This document shows positions 11,509 to 21,725 of a stretch of DNA of 64,000 nt, one piece after another. Below the pieces are notes generated by a model. The model was not told the origin of the DNA, ran no database searches, and worked only from the letters and a program-made list of their open reading frames with translations. A program made the position numbers and the translations under genes. The number at the start of each line of letters is the position of its first letter. Within the stretch, counting starts at the first letter, position 1. This stretch comes from Cryptomeria japonica (taxonomy: Eukaryota > Streptophyta > Pinopsida > Cupressales > Cupressaceae), in assembly GCF_030272615.1 (NCBI RefSeq), contig NC_081414.1, forward strand, positions 912,959,648 to 913,023,647, read 5' to 3'.

Positions 11509-13250
11509 ATGGCTCAAACCAGATCGAGGTCTAGACAACCAGAAATTGAGGAAGAAGAGGAGGAAAATATCAATGAATTCCAAGAAGCTCTTGGAGGAAA
11601 TCCAAATGATGAAAATCCAACTACTCCCACTCCTGCGGCAATAGAAAGGGCACAACACAACCCTCTCTTTAATAGACTTTTTGATGAAATACTCAGGAGC
11701 AATGTTGATGCTCACTTTTTAAGACTCACTCAAGAGGGAGCCAAAATACCCACTGATTTTGATGTGGCACAACTAAGGCAAGCATCAGAACGCCAAAGTC
11801 ATAATGAGGTGAAAGGGGCCGAGATCACATTAGATATAACCTTCATCAACATAATCCCCCACCTCCTCCTCCTCCAAATGAAATAGACATGTTGCGGCAA
11901 CAAGTCAAAAATATCGCCCAACAACTTCATAGTGGTGTAAAAACCAATCAATTTTCACTCAATGACATTTGAACCTACCCCTTTGATAGAAATCTTCATA
12001 TGCGCCACCTTTTCCATGAGGGTTTGAAACACCCAAGTTCAAAAAGTACTGAGGAAAAGGAGACCCTCATGATCATTTTAGAGAATTCCATTTAGCTTGC
12101 CTCAAAGTGGCATACGAGGACACATACCTAATGTGACTTTTTCCCCAAAGCTTGGGAGGAACAACCACATCATGGTTTTCCCGATTACCCGGTGGCATTA
12201 GGACATTTGAAGAACTCATCCAGAAGTTTCTAGCACATTACTCGCACAACATTGAACGAGATATCACCATGGTTGATCTATGTAACACTAAGTAAAAACC
12301 AAGTGAACTATTTTCAGTCTTTCTGCAACGATGGCGTCAAATATCTAGCAGACGTTCTCTTCAGTTACCTGAACAAGAACTAGTGGAAATATTTATTTCC
12401 AACTTAAACAAAGAAATGGAATTTCACCTAGACGTAAAAGACACAAACTCTTTCAATGACATGATCACCAAAGGTTCAAAATGTGAGCGGGCTCTCATTA
12501 AAAAAGGGCTTATCAAGATATACAATGAGCCAAAGGATGGCCCTCACCCACGCTTCAATAGTGACATGCCTAACTTTTGGAACAAAAACAAAAAATTCAT
12601 CAATGACGGGGTTGTGGATGCAAGAAGTATCAAAAGTGCACAACCTATGGTCCGATTTGCAGGACAGAACCCCCCACCCAAGAATAAAATAGTTGCTCCT
12701 CCAAATCAAGGATGCAATGTACCTCAAGAGGAACCCAGACAACGTCAACAAAATTTTAAACCAAAACGAACATACACTCCCTTAGGGGAAGCTATTGAAA
12801 TGGCGTTATGTCAACTGGTTTCTCGAAATCTGGTGGCCTTACCCAAAACATCAAATTATGAACCTCAGGTCAAACCTTCATGGTGGAGGGATACTGAACA
12901 TTGCGATTTCCATCAAGGAAAAGGGCATAAGACAAGCAATTGTCACAGATTAAAAGATCTTATTCAGGATCTTATTGACCGAGGTGAAATCAAAATTGAA
13001 GGACACGACCCAAAAACAACAAACAATGATCATCCCATGTTCAAAAATCCACTTCCATCACAAGATCAAAGGGGCCCTTCCACTTCAAGGAGAAACACAG
13101 ATACCACTGATTATCCGCAAGCCACGTATAATTACACTATGAATCACCTATATGATGCCAATGAACAAATTGCAACTATTACCATAAAAAATCCCAGTTC
13201 TAACTACAATGTTGTTACACGTCGCGACAAGATTACCATAAAAGAAGCTC
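11509..13250 (+). pseudogene. gag region of the Tat element
   Basis: Encodes a Ty3/Gypsy gag. The acidic N-terminus begins MAQTRSRSRQPEIEEEEEEN, and the capsid-like retrotrans_gag region lies around 12000-12500. A TYTPLGEAIEMAL block comes next, then a zinc-binding motif of CxxH/H/C type (CDFHQGKGHKTSNC, about 12903-12944) and IQDLIDRGEI. The same blocks in the same order occur in the gag of the nested element (KYTPLNES, CQFHRQPGHDTEKC, IQDLID), showing kinship. It is the first coding part after the leader and would encode the particle-forming protein. It is part of a broken element. Confidence 0.85.
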
Positions 13251-13299
13251 CATAAGGCACCCCATCTATCCCAAAGCAGTATAAACTTGTGGATCAATT

Positions 13300-13903
13300 A
13301 GATAAATGCTCACACTGATATCTATCTTAGAGCTATTACGCCTATCCCCATCTCACAAAACAATCTTGGATCAAGCTCTCCAAGAGGTGTCAGTCCTTGC
13401 AAACCTAAATATAGATCAGTTCCAAGCCATGGTTGGAAATCTAATGTCATCACCTTGTCTCACTTTCTCTGAAAGTGACAACACATCCTTCCAGCAACCT
13501 CATAACACCTCACTCCACATTGAAGGGTTTATCAACCAACATAGGATCAAGTGAGTCTTAATCGACAATGGAGCATGCCTGAATATATGTACGCTACAAT
13601 TGGTCACAACATTAGGATATGCAATTGAATCAATAGATCCCCGCAAGAAGATAACAATCAAATCCTATGACGATGCAAAGCGTTCATCCAAAGGAGTTGT
13701 TGTGTTAACGATCCGAGTAGGCCCAGTGGTAAAACACATCATCTGTCAAGTTCTTGACCTTCCTTTGCCATACAATTTATTGTTAGGAAGACCTTGGATA
13801 CACGCCATGCAAGCCATGCCATCCACCTACCATCAATGTATCAAGTTCCCGCATAATGGTGTAAAAATTACAATCCTGGGGGATGCAAACCCCTTTGCAT
13901 ATT
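13300..13903 (+). pseudogene. Protease region of the Tat element (interrupted by the nested element)
   Basis: Retropepsin-like sequence with the active-site stretch VLIDNGACLNI and the flap and C-terminal part LPYNLLLGRPWIHAMQAMPS, followed by HQCIKFPHNG. This module would cut the gag-pol polyprotein. The nested element entered here, duplicating atatt (13899-13903 and 21726-21730). Pol resumes at 21726. Confidence 0.85.
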
Positions 13904-15145
13904 TGTAAAGCGGAAAATCGCGATCGAACCCTAGTTGCTCTCCCCTCTTCCGACTCCGAGGAGAGAGAAGGGAGGTTCGCTAGGATTCGATGGTTTTTCA
14001 CTTAGGGGAGAGACTTTACATTCAAAAGAGGGGTTGAAACTCATAAGATCCAATCCCACACAATGTAAGATTGGATGCTAAATGAATTTCAAGGGTTGGG
14101 AAAGCAAGGCTACCCTCTTTTGTAAAGAATGTTGTTAAGGAAATTAAGCTAGGAATGCATAGAAAGTCATAAAGATTCGCTTATAAACTGAGTTCGGGTT
14201 ATAGGATGAAGCTGCGGACCTAGAATTAGTAGTAAAATGTCGATACGGCGCTGTCCTGCAAATTTGAGCAAAAGTTGTCGGGACGATGGCGCCCGGCGCC
14301 ACGGTCCTCCGAAAAATCCGCGAAACGAAGGGGGATCTGTTCGTCTCTGCACAAGGATTCTAGATCTTCAATTTCAGCCGTGTACCTGCAACCTACACAC
14401 AGAAAAGCGAAGACGATTGGGGGGCTAGGGATTAGGGGTTTGCCTTTAGGTCAAACCCCGGTTTTGGAATTAACCAAGAAATGAGCAAGAGCTGTAAATG
14501 TAAATGACTGTAAAACAAGTACTAATACCTTGTTCTAAGGATGTTTGTATCCTTATGTGCGAAGGTTTAGATGTTGTATGTTGTATGTTGTATGTTGTAG
14601 CATGTAGTATGTGATCTCCTCTTCAATGGTTGAATCCTTGTCTTGAATGCAACACTTAGCCTTGAATGGAGACTTGAAATGATCAATTGCTTGAAGGAAT
14701 GCTTGAATGCTTGAATGCTTGAGTATAATTTCCATGCTTTTGTACACATATCCTCTTCATGCCAAATGAAAGAGAAAAATGTAGTTTATATACTTGTCAT
14801 TTAGGGCTGATAGACTGATTTTCCCGACCTTAGGCCGACCAGGAAAGTTAATTTCCAAATTGCAAACAAAAAGACCCGAGACCCCTTAGGAGACCGGGCC
14901 CAAAATAGGACCCAGGGACCAGGGCGCTGGGCGCCCTGGTCCTGAGGGACCAGGGCGCTGGGCGCTCTGGTCCCACCTCCCGGGACATCAGGGTGCAAGG
15001 AGGTTCAGGCTAGGGTACTTGAAAAATGCAATTTTCAGTGTCGTGAGCAATTTTCAGGGTCTCCATTCAGGTTGCGTGTTGCGTCGCCATCGTGAAGACC
15101 GAAATGCAGTCGAAATTGCAAGTGTCGCAATTTTAGGACGCTACA
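13904..15145 (-). repeat. 3' LTR of the nested element
   Basis: On the + strand it begins tgtaaagcgg and ends gacgctaca; it matches 20486-21725. It contains a (tgttgta) short tandem run (about 14568-14600), a ttgaatgc run (14698-14722), two GC-rich hairpins (14916-14973) and a ggggtttg/caaacccc hairpin (14435-14459). Confidence 0.93.
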
Positions 15146-15160
15146 TTTAGCCCCCACTTT
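15146..15160 (-). other. Polypurine tract of the nested element
   Basis: Read on the - strand, aaagtgggggctaaa lies directly before the 3' LTR. The identical 15 bases precede the 3' LTR of the element at 44-52 kb (46314-46328), tying the two together. Confidence 0.8.
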
Positions 15161-15888
15161 AGCGGGAGTATGTATGCTCATACTTCCGGTAAAGTACAAG
15201 GAAACAACATTGAAAGACTTTCACCACGTCAAGGAGGCAAGATACACCAAGCCCCCAGTGGACTAAGGATCTTACGACTTCGATTGACAAAGTAAAAGGG
15301 AAGATCGCGAGGAAGAACCATGACTGTCAGTAGTAAGGCTCCCTCACTATGAGTCATGCAAGAAAGATATCAAAAATTTTCAAGGCAAGGCTAAATTTGC
15401 CAAGAAATTTTCAAGTATCTTGAAAAGATATGAACGGGATGTATGCCCCCCTACATTAAAGCGATCGCACACGCCTCACCGGGGGTGATTGCTTTAAGGT
15501 AGTGATACATATAAGAATGAGAAAGGAAAGGAGCACGTTATCGCAAGGATTTAGCCCCCAAGTGTGAGATAAGCCCAAGGATAATAGACACAAAACACAA
15601 AGCACAAGGTGACTTCGCTTTCCTCGGGGTCAGTATGTTGTATGATAATTCATGTATATATATCATATGTATGTATGCATAATTGTTCTTCATTCCCCAA
15701 TCAAGGAAGGTCACCTAGAAGAAGGGAACACATGTGTCTTTTGAGTCAACATGAGAGAGATCGAGAGATCTCAATACTTTGCATCGTCCTCAAGTAGACA
15801 ACACCAAGGACAACAAATAGAAGAATGAGAATAACATATAGAAGAAGTAACAAAAGAGAGGAGGAGAGAATCTGCTATGCTAATGTAA
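15161..15888 (-). other. 3' non-coding region of the nested element
   Basis: Lies between the ORF end and the polypurine tract on the element's strand. No coding sequence is seen. A stretch near 15440-15500 (gcgatcgcacacgcctcaccggggg) is unusually GC-rich for the window. Confidence 0.5.
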
Positions 15889-18800
15889 CTAGTCTAGCAC
15901 GTCATCTACCCCCCGATCTTGCTGATCAATGTTTCGGGAAGGCAGGGAACACGCTAGAGGAGGAACATCCAACACAGCAGATGGAGCTATCACAAGATCC
16001 AAACAAGGGCTATGTTCATGTTCCGAGCCACATTGTTCTTGTCTAGGAGCCAGGATAAGTGCTTTAGAAAATTCATTAGATAAATGGTTATCAACATCAA
16101 CAAGTTCATATTCACTATCAGAAGCAAGAGGAGTAACATTTTCATCATGAATAACATTTTCATCTATATCATCATCAAGATTTATAAAAATAGGATCTTT
16201 AACTCGCACCGGATCAAGACCATCATGCATCTTATGTTTAGGAGATTTAGGCTCAATGTCTGGCTGAGGAGAAAATGGAATAATGCTTGTTGAAGGTGTT
16301 TTTGGAGATTGTAAAGTTTGAGCTCTAAGACGACGCTTTCGCCGGCGTTCACGTGCAGAACGATTTCGTCTAGTCTTAGTAAGAAGTGGAGAAGACTGAG
16401 GAGGAGGAATGTTCTCATCCTTAGCACTTGGGTGTTTAGGTTGTGGTCTCTTAGGCTGGATAATAGGAGAAGAAGAAGGTCTCTTCTCTCTATAAAAAGA
16501 AGGAGGAGGAACTGCTCCATATAAAGGAGGAATTTTTGGTTTAGGGAGAAGACCAAGTCCATCATGACGAGGAGGTATAGGTCTACTCTTAGGAAGTTTA
16601 TTAGGTATAGACATAGTCACATCCATAGGGATGGGTTGAGAATCTTCTTGAGGAAAGACATTAGTTTTATCTTTCAAAGGAAGAACTTCCTTCTCAAGAA
16701 TGATAGGAATATCAAGTTTAGGTGCTCTAGGTTCACTTAGAGATAGGATCATATCTGTTTTCCACTTTTGATAAGATTTGAAAAGATGATCACTTCGCGG
16801 AGGAAGAGATTGGAATTGTTTAGGCCAAAAGTAATCAATAGGAACACTAGAGGTTCTTTCAGCTGGTTTAAAGAGACTATGATTGACAGTAACAACTTCA
16901 CCATTATGGGGAAATTTCAAACACTTATGAATAGGAGAAGCAATAGCTTTCATGGAAGATAGCCAAGGATAGCCAAGCTTCACACGAAATTGTTCGGAAG
17001 ATGGAATAATAGCAAAGTTCACATCAAGAGATTTGTTATGGACCTCAATAGGCAATGTAATAGAACCAATTGCAGGAGAAGAAAATGCATCAAATAATTT
17101 CACAATCACATCTGTTTTGTCATATATCACTTGATTCAATTGCAAAGTAAAAAGAAATTCTTCAGTAATAACATTAACCATGCATGAAGGATCAATAAGC
17201 ACTCCACGGCAAGGTGTATTCTTAACTTTTGCAACTATGTATAAAGGACCATCAGGTGCCCTAATGGTTTCACTGGAATCAAATGTGATAGAAGGTTCTT
17301 TAGGGATTTCTTGCTGCTCTACAAAGTTAATCACATTCGGAGTCATAGACACAAGACCATCAGATGAGAGAGAGGAATCATTAGCCTCAATTGCATTAGA
17401 GGTATGAGAAGGCAATGGATCAGTGAAAATCTGAAGATTTTGGTTAGGAGGAGCTACAGATGTGTTGCCTTTATTATTCACTCCAGAAACAGAGATAGTA
17501 TTGTTATCAATCAAATCTTGAATTTTACCCTTTAAAGAAAAACATTTTTCAGTATCATGCCCAGGCTGACGATGAAATTGACAAAAAGCTTTGTTATCAA
17601 AATAAGGTGAAGTAATCTTTGCAGGATCAATTTGTCTTATAGGAGGAAGAGTAAGCACATTTTGTTCCAATAACTTATTCATAATACTATGCAATGATTC
17701 ATTCAAAGGAGTATACTTTCTTTCTTTCTTGAAAAATTTAGAAATAGGAGGCACACCTGATGCTGCATTCACATTGTTGTTGATGATGTTTTCATTGAAT
17801 TTGATGGAATCTCTGTTCAGTTTAAACTTCCCAAATGGTTGTTGACTGCTATCACCCTTATCACTCGGAGCCATAGGATGTGATTGTTCCATTTGACTCA
17901 CAGTCAGTTGATAATTGTGAAGAGTTGCACACAACTGTTGGAAAGAAGTAAACTCAGAAAACAGAAGTTTGTCTCGAATATCTTTTTGTAAATTAGAAAT
18001 AAAGATTCTTTGAATATCATTGTCAGGCACTGGAAAAGAAATTTGAGCATACAAATGCTTATATCTACCAATGAAATCAGTCACTTTTTCTTTAACACCT
18101 TGTTTACAATGCATTAAATCAATCAAAGTAACTTTAGGACTTATATTGTTTTGAAATTGTTGAATGAAAGCATTTGCAAGTTGTTCGAAAGAAGTAATAG
18201 AATAAGAAGGCAACGAGCAATACCATTGTAGGGCTTTGTCTCTTAATGTTCTAGTGAATAGTTTTGCAAGCAACCTTTGGTCATAAGCAAAATCGGTACA
18301 AATTGTTTGAAAAGTCTTAACATGTGTTACAGGATCTCCTTTACCATTATAAAGTTCCAAATGCGGGATTTCAACATGTTTAGGAGGGATAGCTCGAACA
18401 ATGTCAAGAGAAAGTGGGCTCGCAACATCAAATGTGGGCACACTAAACTTAGATTGATTCATAGAGGCAATTTGTTGCTGTAAAGAAGAGACAGTTTGTG
18501 CAAGATTGTTAATGGTCGCTTCGGTCGAAGAGTTCATATTGGATGTGTTAGATTGAGATGGAGGTGTTATGTTATTGAAAGAAGGTAGAGAGTAAGGTGG
18601 TGGGACTCTATGATAATTAGTCATAGGAGATGATTGGACAGGAGGAACACTACAAGGAGGAATATAATGGTTAAATGAATTGCCCCCTTGCGTCATGTTC
18701 ATTTGTGGAGATGTAATAGGAACACTCATTGAAGGGACGAATGAAGAAATCGGATTGAATGAAGGAAGAGGGTTAATTGAAGAAGAAGGGTTGCCCCCAT

Positions 18801-19317
18801 GACTAGTAATCACAGGAGAAATGTCTTGTATAGAAGTAGCCATGATGTTTGATGTAAAGGTAGGTATACTAGCAATATGAGTCATCAAAGGAATAGAATG
18901 ATTGACTTGTGTAGGAGGTTGTGTATAACTCAAATTTTCAGCACAACTTTTCATAGGCATCACATTCGAATTCACAATGTGTGAAATACCACGCAAAATA
19001 TCAATTCCATTCTTATCACTTTGAAGCATACGTTTTAGACCCTCAATTAAAGGAAGAGCTTGACTATCAGGGTATTCTTGAGACATCCATTGTCGAAAAT
19101 CGTCAAATTGGTTATCCAATTTCGAAAGTTGTTCTTCAGAAACCTCATGGAGAGCTTCTTCATCATTAGGAGGATTAGAGGAATTACCCATGTCCTCGTT
19201 AAAAAGGCTATTCAAATTAGGTTCCATCTCCTCAGTAGTTAAACCTTGGAAAGACTTAATTCTACGGCTTCGTCTAACGGGAATAGTGTAAGTAGGGCTT
19301 ATTGTTGTAAAACTCAT
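15889..19317 (-). CDS. Gag plus protease-like polyprotein of the nested element, 1142 aa
   Basis: A single open frame. Residues 1-300 are Ser/Pro/Asn-rich with a basic RRSRRIK near the start and a predicted short coiled coil (about 265-290). A retrotrans_gag capsid domain spans about 315-470 (LQWYCSLPSYSITSFEQL, DFIGRYKHLYAQISFPVPD). A zinc-binding CQFHRQPGHDTEKC lies at 579-592, then IQDLID. Residues 685-815 are a retropepsin-like fold ending in LGYPWLSSMKAIASPIHKC. The remaining ~325 residues have no match known to me: proline-rich, a basic tract at 982-999 (Arg/Lys cluster after TKTRRNRSARE), then an acidic tail. The role by family is particle assembly and RNA packaging. Openness over 1142 codons in a non-autonomous element suggests recent use. 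Confidence 0.85.
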   Translation of the reverse strand: MSFTTISPTYTIPVRRSRRIKSFQGLTTEEMEPNLNSLFNEDMGNSSNPPNDEEALHEVSEEQLSKLDNQFDDFRQWMSQEYPDSQALPLIEGLKRMLQSDKNGIDILRGISHIVNSNVMPMKSCAENLSYTQPPTQVNHSIPLMTHIASIPTFTSNIMATSIQDISPVITSHGGNPSSSINPLPSFNPISSFVPSMSVPITSPQMNMTQGGNSFNHYIPPCSVPPVQSSPMTNYHRVPPPYSLPSFNNITPPSQSNTSNMNSSTEATINNLAQTVSSLQQQIASMNQSKFSVPTFDVASPLSLDIVRAIPPKHVEIPHLELYNGKGDPVTHVKTFQTICTDFAYDQRLLAKLFTRTLRDKALQWYCSLPSYSITSFEQLANAFIQQFQNNISPKVTLIDLMHCKQGVKEKVTDFIGRYKHLYAQISFPVPDNDIQRIFISNLQKDIRDKLLFSEFTSFQQLCATLHNYQLTVSQMEQSHPMAPSDKGDSSQQPFGKFKLNRDSIKFNENIINNNVNAASGVPPISKFFKKERKYTPLNESLHSIMNKLLEQNVLTLPPIRQIDPAKITSPYFDNKAFCQFHRQPGHDTEKCFSLKGKIQDLIDNNTISVSGVNNKGNTSVAPPNQNLQIFTDPLPSHTSNAIEANDSSLSSDGLVSMTPNVINFVEQQEIPKEPSITFDSSETIRAPDGPLYIVAKVKNTPCRGVLIDPSCMVNVITEEFLFTLQLNQVIYDKTDVIVKLFDAFSSPAIGSITLPIEVHNKSLDVNFAIIPSSEQFRVKLGYPWLSSMKAIASPIHKCLKFPHNGEVVTVNHSLFKPAERTSSVPIDYFWPKQFQSLPPRSDHLFKSYQKWKTDMILSLSEPRAPKLDIPIILEKEVLPLKDKTNVFPQEDSQPIPMDVTMSIPNKLPKSRPIPPRHDGLGLLPKPKIPPLYGAVPPPSFYREKRPSSSPIIQPKRPQPKHPSAKDENIPPPQSSPLLTKTRRNRSARERRRKRRLRAQTLQSPKTPSTSIIPFSPQPDIEPKSPKHKMHDGLDPVRVKDPIFINLDDDIDENVIHDENVTPLASDSEYELVDVDNHLSNEFSKALILAPRQEQCGSEHEHSPCLDLVIAPSAVLDVPPLACSLPSRNIDQQDRGVDDVLD

Positions 19318-20464
19318 GCACTAGAAAGAGAGAGAAGATTTTGAATTTAGAGGTAGCAATTTTCAGTAAAATCAGCCAATCTTCTGGATTTAAGCTGTTA
19401 AATGCAATCACAACAGTCTCCCGAAATTTCGGAAAAAATGCCCGGGACCGTGGCGCCCGGAGTGCAACACGGTCCTTGCAACTTTTTTTTGAAATTTGCA
19501 GGGATGAAAGGTATGATGATTTTAGAGCTAATCTGAAAAAATTGAGTGATTTTACGATCTGTAGATAGGCCAAATTAAAGTTGTAATCTCAAAATTGAAC
19601 CCTACCAAGATTGTCGAAAAATGCAAAAATTTGAAAAGAGAGGGAAACTGAAATTTTGAATTTTGTGATTTTAGAGGGAATATCCAGAGCAATGTAAATT
19701 TTGAAATTAAAAATTGACTCAATTTCACGCAAAATTCAATTTTGAAAGCGGAAATCAAAGTTGTTGTAATTAAGCACTTAATTTCAAAAGTCACAAAATG
19801 CAAGAATTTGAATAAAGCACTGAAATTTTTAATGAATGATAACACACTTTTCAGATTTAGGACAGTAAGAACACAATTTTGACACAAAATTTCAATTTCA
19901 ATGATTTTTAAATGTTTAGAAGCCTTAATCCAAGCAATCACAAGACCAACTTTGACTGTTATTTTGAAGGTGTTAAAATTGATAAAATCAGCCAAAATTC
20001 TGGATTTTAGCAGGAAAATACAGTAAGACCTCGCTCCCGAAATTTCGGAAAAAATGTCGGGGACGATGGCGCTCGGCGCCACGGTCCTCGCAACTTTTTT
20101 CCAAATTTTCAGGGATGAAAGATATTGTGATTTTATTGCGGAATCCAAAGTTACAGCTGATTTGGAGATGTTTTGATCAGTGAAATTGTCGGACAAAGGT
20201 TGAATCAAGAGGGTTTCAAAAATTAGGGTTTTGACACTTAACCACTTAATTTTCAGAATTAAAGCACAAATATGAATTAAAAATTTGTAATAGAAGGGCA
20301 GATCTGAAACAGGCATTAACATTTAGACATTTCGCAGGTTCAATTACAAAAAAGAAAATTTAGGGTTTTTATGCAATCACCTCTAAAATTTTGCAAAAGA
20401 TCAAACATGGAAATGTAATCAATTTTTTTTTTTCAGATCTAAGCATGAAAAATCAAAAAGGATG
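19318..20464 (-). other. Leader of the nested element with a duplicated hairpin module
   Basis: Region between primer-binding site and ORF. Two ~115-bp modules (about 19373-19490 and 19987-20105) share gattttactg-type flanks, cccgaaatttcggaaaaaatg, a GC-rich ggac...ggcgcc...ggtcc block and caactttttt. A relative of the same block is inside both LTRs (14279-14310 and 20860-20892). The rest is AT-rich with scattered ttaaccacttaatttt-like motifs, also seen in the leader of the element at 44-52 kb. Confidence 0.65.
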
Positions 20465-20482
20465 TTCACGTCAGGTTCACCA
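20465..20482 (-). other. Primer-binding site of the nested element
   Basis: On the - strand tggtgaacctgacgtgaa lies three bases after the 5' LTR end. It is identical over 18 bases to the site of the surrounding Tat element (8723-8740). Confidence 0.8.
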
Positions 20483-20485
20483 AAA

Positions 20486-21725
20486 TGTAAAGCGGAAAAT
20501 CGCGATCGAACCCTAGTTGCTCTCCCCTCTTCCGACTCCGAGGAGAGAGAAGGGAGGTTCGCTAGGATTCGATGGTTTTTCACTTAGGGGAGAGACTTTA
20601 CATTCAAAAGAGGGGTTGAAACTCATAAGATCCAATCCCACACAATGTAAGATTGGATGCTAAATGAATTTCAAGGGTTAGGAAAGCAAGGCTACCCTCT
20701 TTTGTAAAGAATGTTGTTAAGGAAATTAAGCTAGGAATGCATAGAAAGTCATAAAGATTCGCTTATAAACTGAGTTTGGGTTATAGGATGAAGCTGCGGA
20801 CCTGGAATTAGTAGTAAAATGTCGATACGGCGCTGTCCTACAAATTTGAGCAAAAGTTGTCAGGACGATGGCACCCGGCGCCACGGTCCTCCGAAAAATC
20901 CGCGAAACGAAGGGGGATCTGTTCGTCTCTGCACAAGGATTCCAGATCTTCAATTTCAGCTGCGTACCTGCAACCTACACAGAAAAGCGAAGACGATTGG
21001 GGGGTTAGGGATTAGGGGTTTGCCTTTAGGTCAAACCCCGGTTTTGGAATTAACCAAGAAATGAGCAAGAGCTGTAAATGTAAATGACTGTAAAACAAGT
21101 ACTAATACCTTGTTCTAAGGATGTTTGTATCCTTATGTGCGAAGGTTTAGATGTTGTATGTTGTATGTTGTATGTTGTAGCATGTAGTATGTGATCTCCT
21201 CTTCAATGGTTGAATCCTTGTCTTGAATGCAACACTTAGCCTTGAATGGAGACTTGAAATGATCAATTGCTTGAAGGAATGCTTGAATGCTTGAATGCTT
21301 GAATGCTTGAGTATAATTTCCATGCTTTTGTACACATATCCTCTTCATGCCAAATGAGAGAGAAAAATGTAGTTTATATACTTGTCATTTAGGGCTGATA
21401 GACTGATTTTCCCGACCTTAGGCCGACCAGGAAAGTTAATTTCCAAATTGCAAACAAAAAGACCCGAGACCCCTTAGGAGACCGGGCCCAAAATAGGACC
21501 CAGGGACCAGGCGCCCTGGTCTTGAGGGACCAGGGCGCTGGGCGCTCTGGTCCCACCTCCCGGGACATCAGGGTGCAAGGAGGTTCAGGCCAGGGTACTT
21601 GAAAAATGCAGTTTTCAGTGTCGTGAGCAAGTTTCAGGGTCTCCATTCAGGTTGTGTGTTGCGTCGCCATCGTGAAGACCGAAATGCAGTCGAAATTGCA
21701 AGTGTCGCAATTTTAGGACGCTACA
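20486..21725 (-). repeat. 5' LTR of the nested element
   Basis: Matches 13904-15145 with about 17 substitutions by eye. It also has one extra ttgaatgc unit, a 2-bp difference and a small deletion in the first GC-rich hairpin. It is followed by the target duplication atatt (21726-21730). Confidence 0.93.

Larger units (their letters stand above)
13904..21725 (-). mobile_element. Non-autonomous gag-only LTR element nested in the Tat element
   Basis: Inserted in the opposite orientation with TSD atatt and two LTRs of 1242 and 1240 bp. On the - strand: LTR (20486-21725), primer-binding site (20465-20482), 1.1-kb leader, one ORF of 1142 codons (15889-19317), 0.7-kb 3' region, polypurine tract, LTR (13904-15145). 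Neither reverse transcriptase, RNase H nor integrase is present, so it would need another element's enzymes. Its primer site is identical to that of the surrounding Tat element, and its gag and protease-like domains are related to it. By eye the LTRs differ at about 17 positions plus three small indels (about 1.5%), younger than its host element. It looks whole. Confidence 0.9.

Noticed and set aside
16182-16565. Arg- and Leu-rich open frames opposite or beside the 1142-codon gag ORF
   Set aside because: They are composition shadows of the basic and Pro-rich C-terminal coding region.
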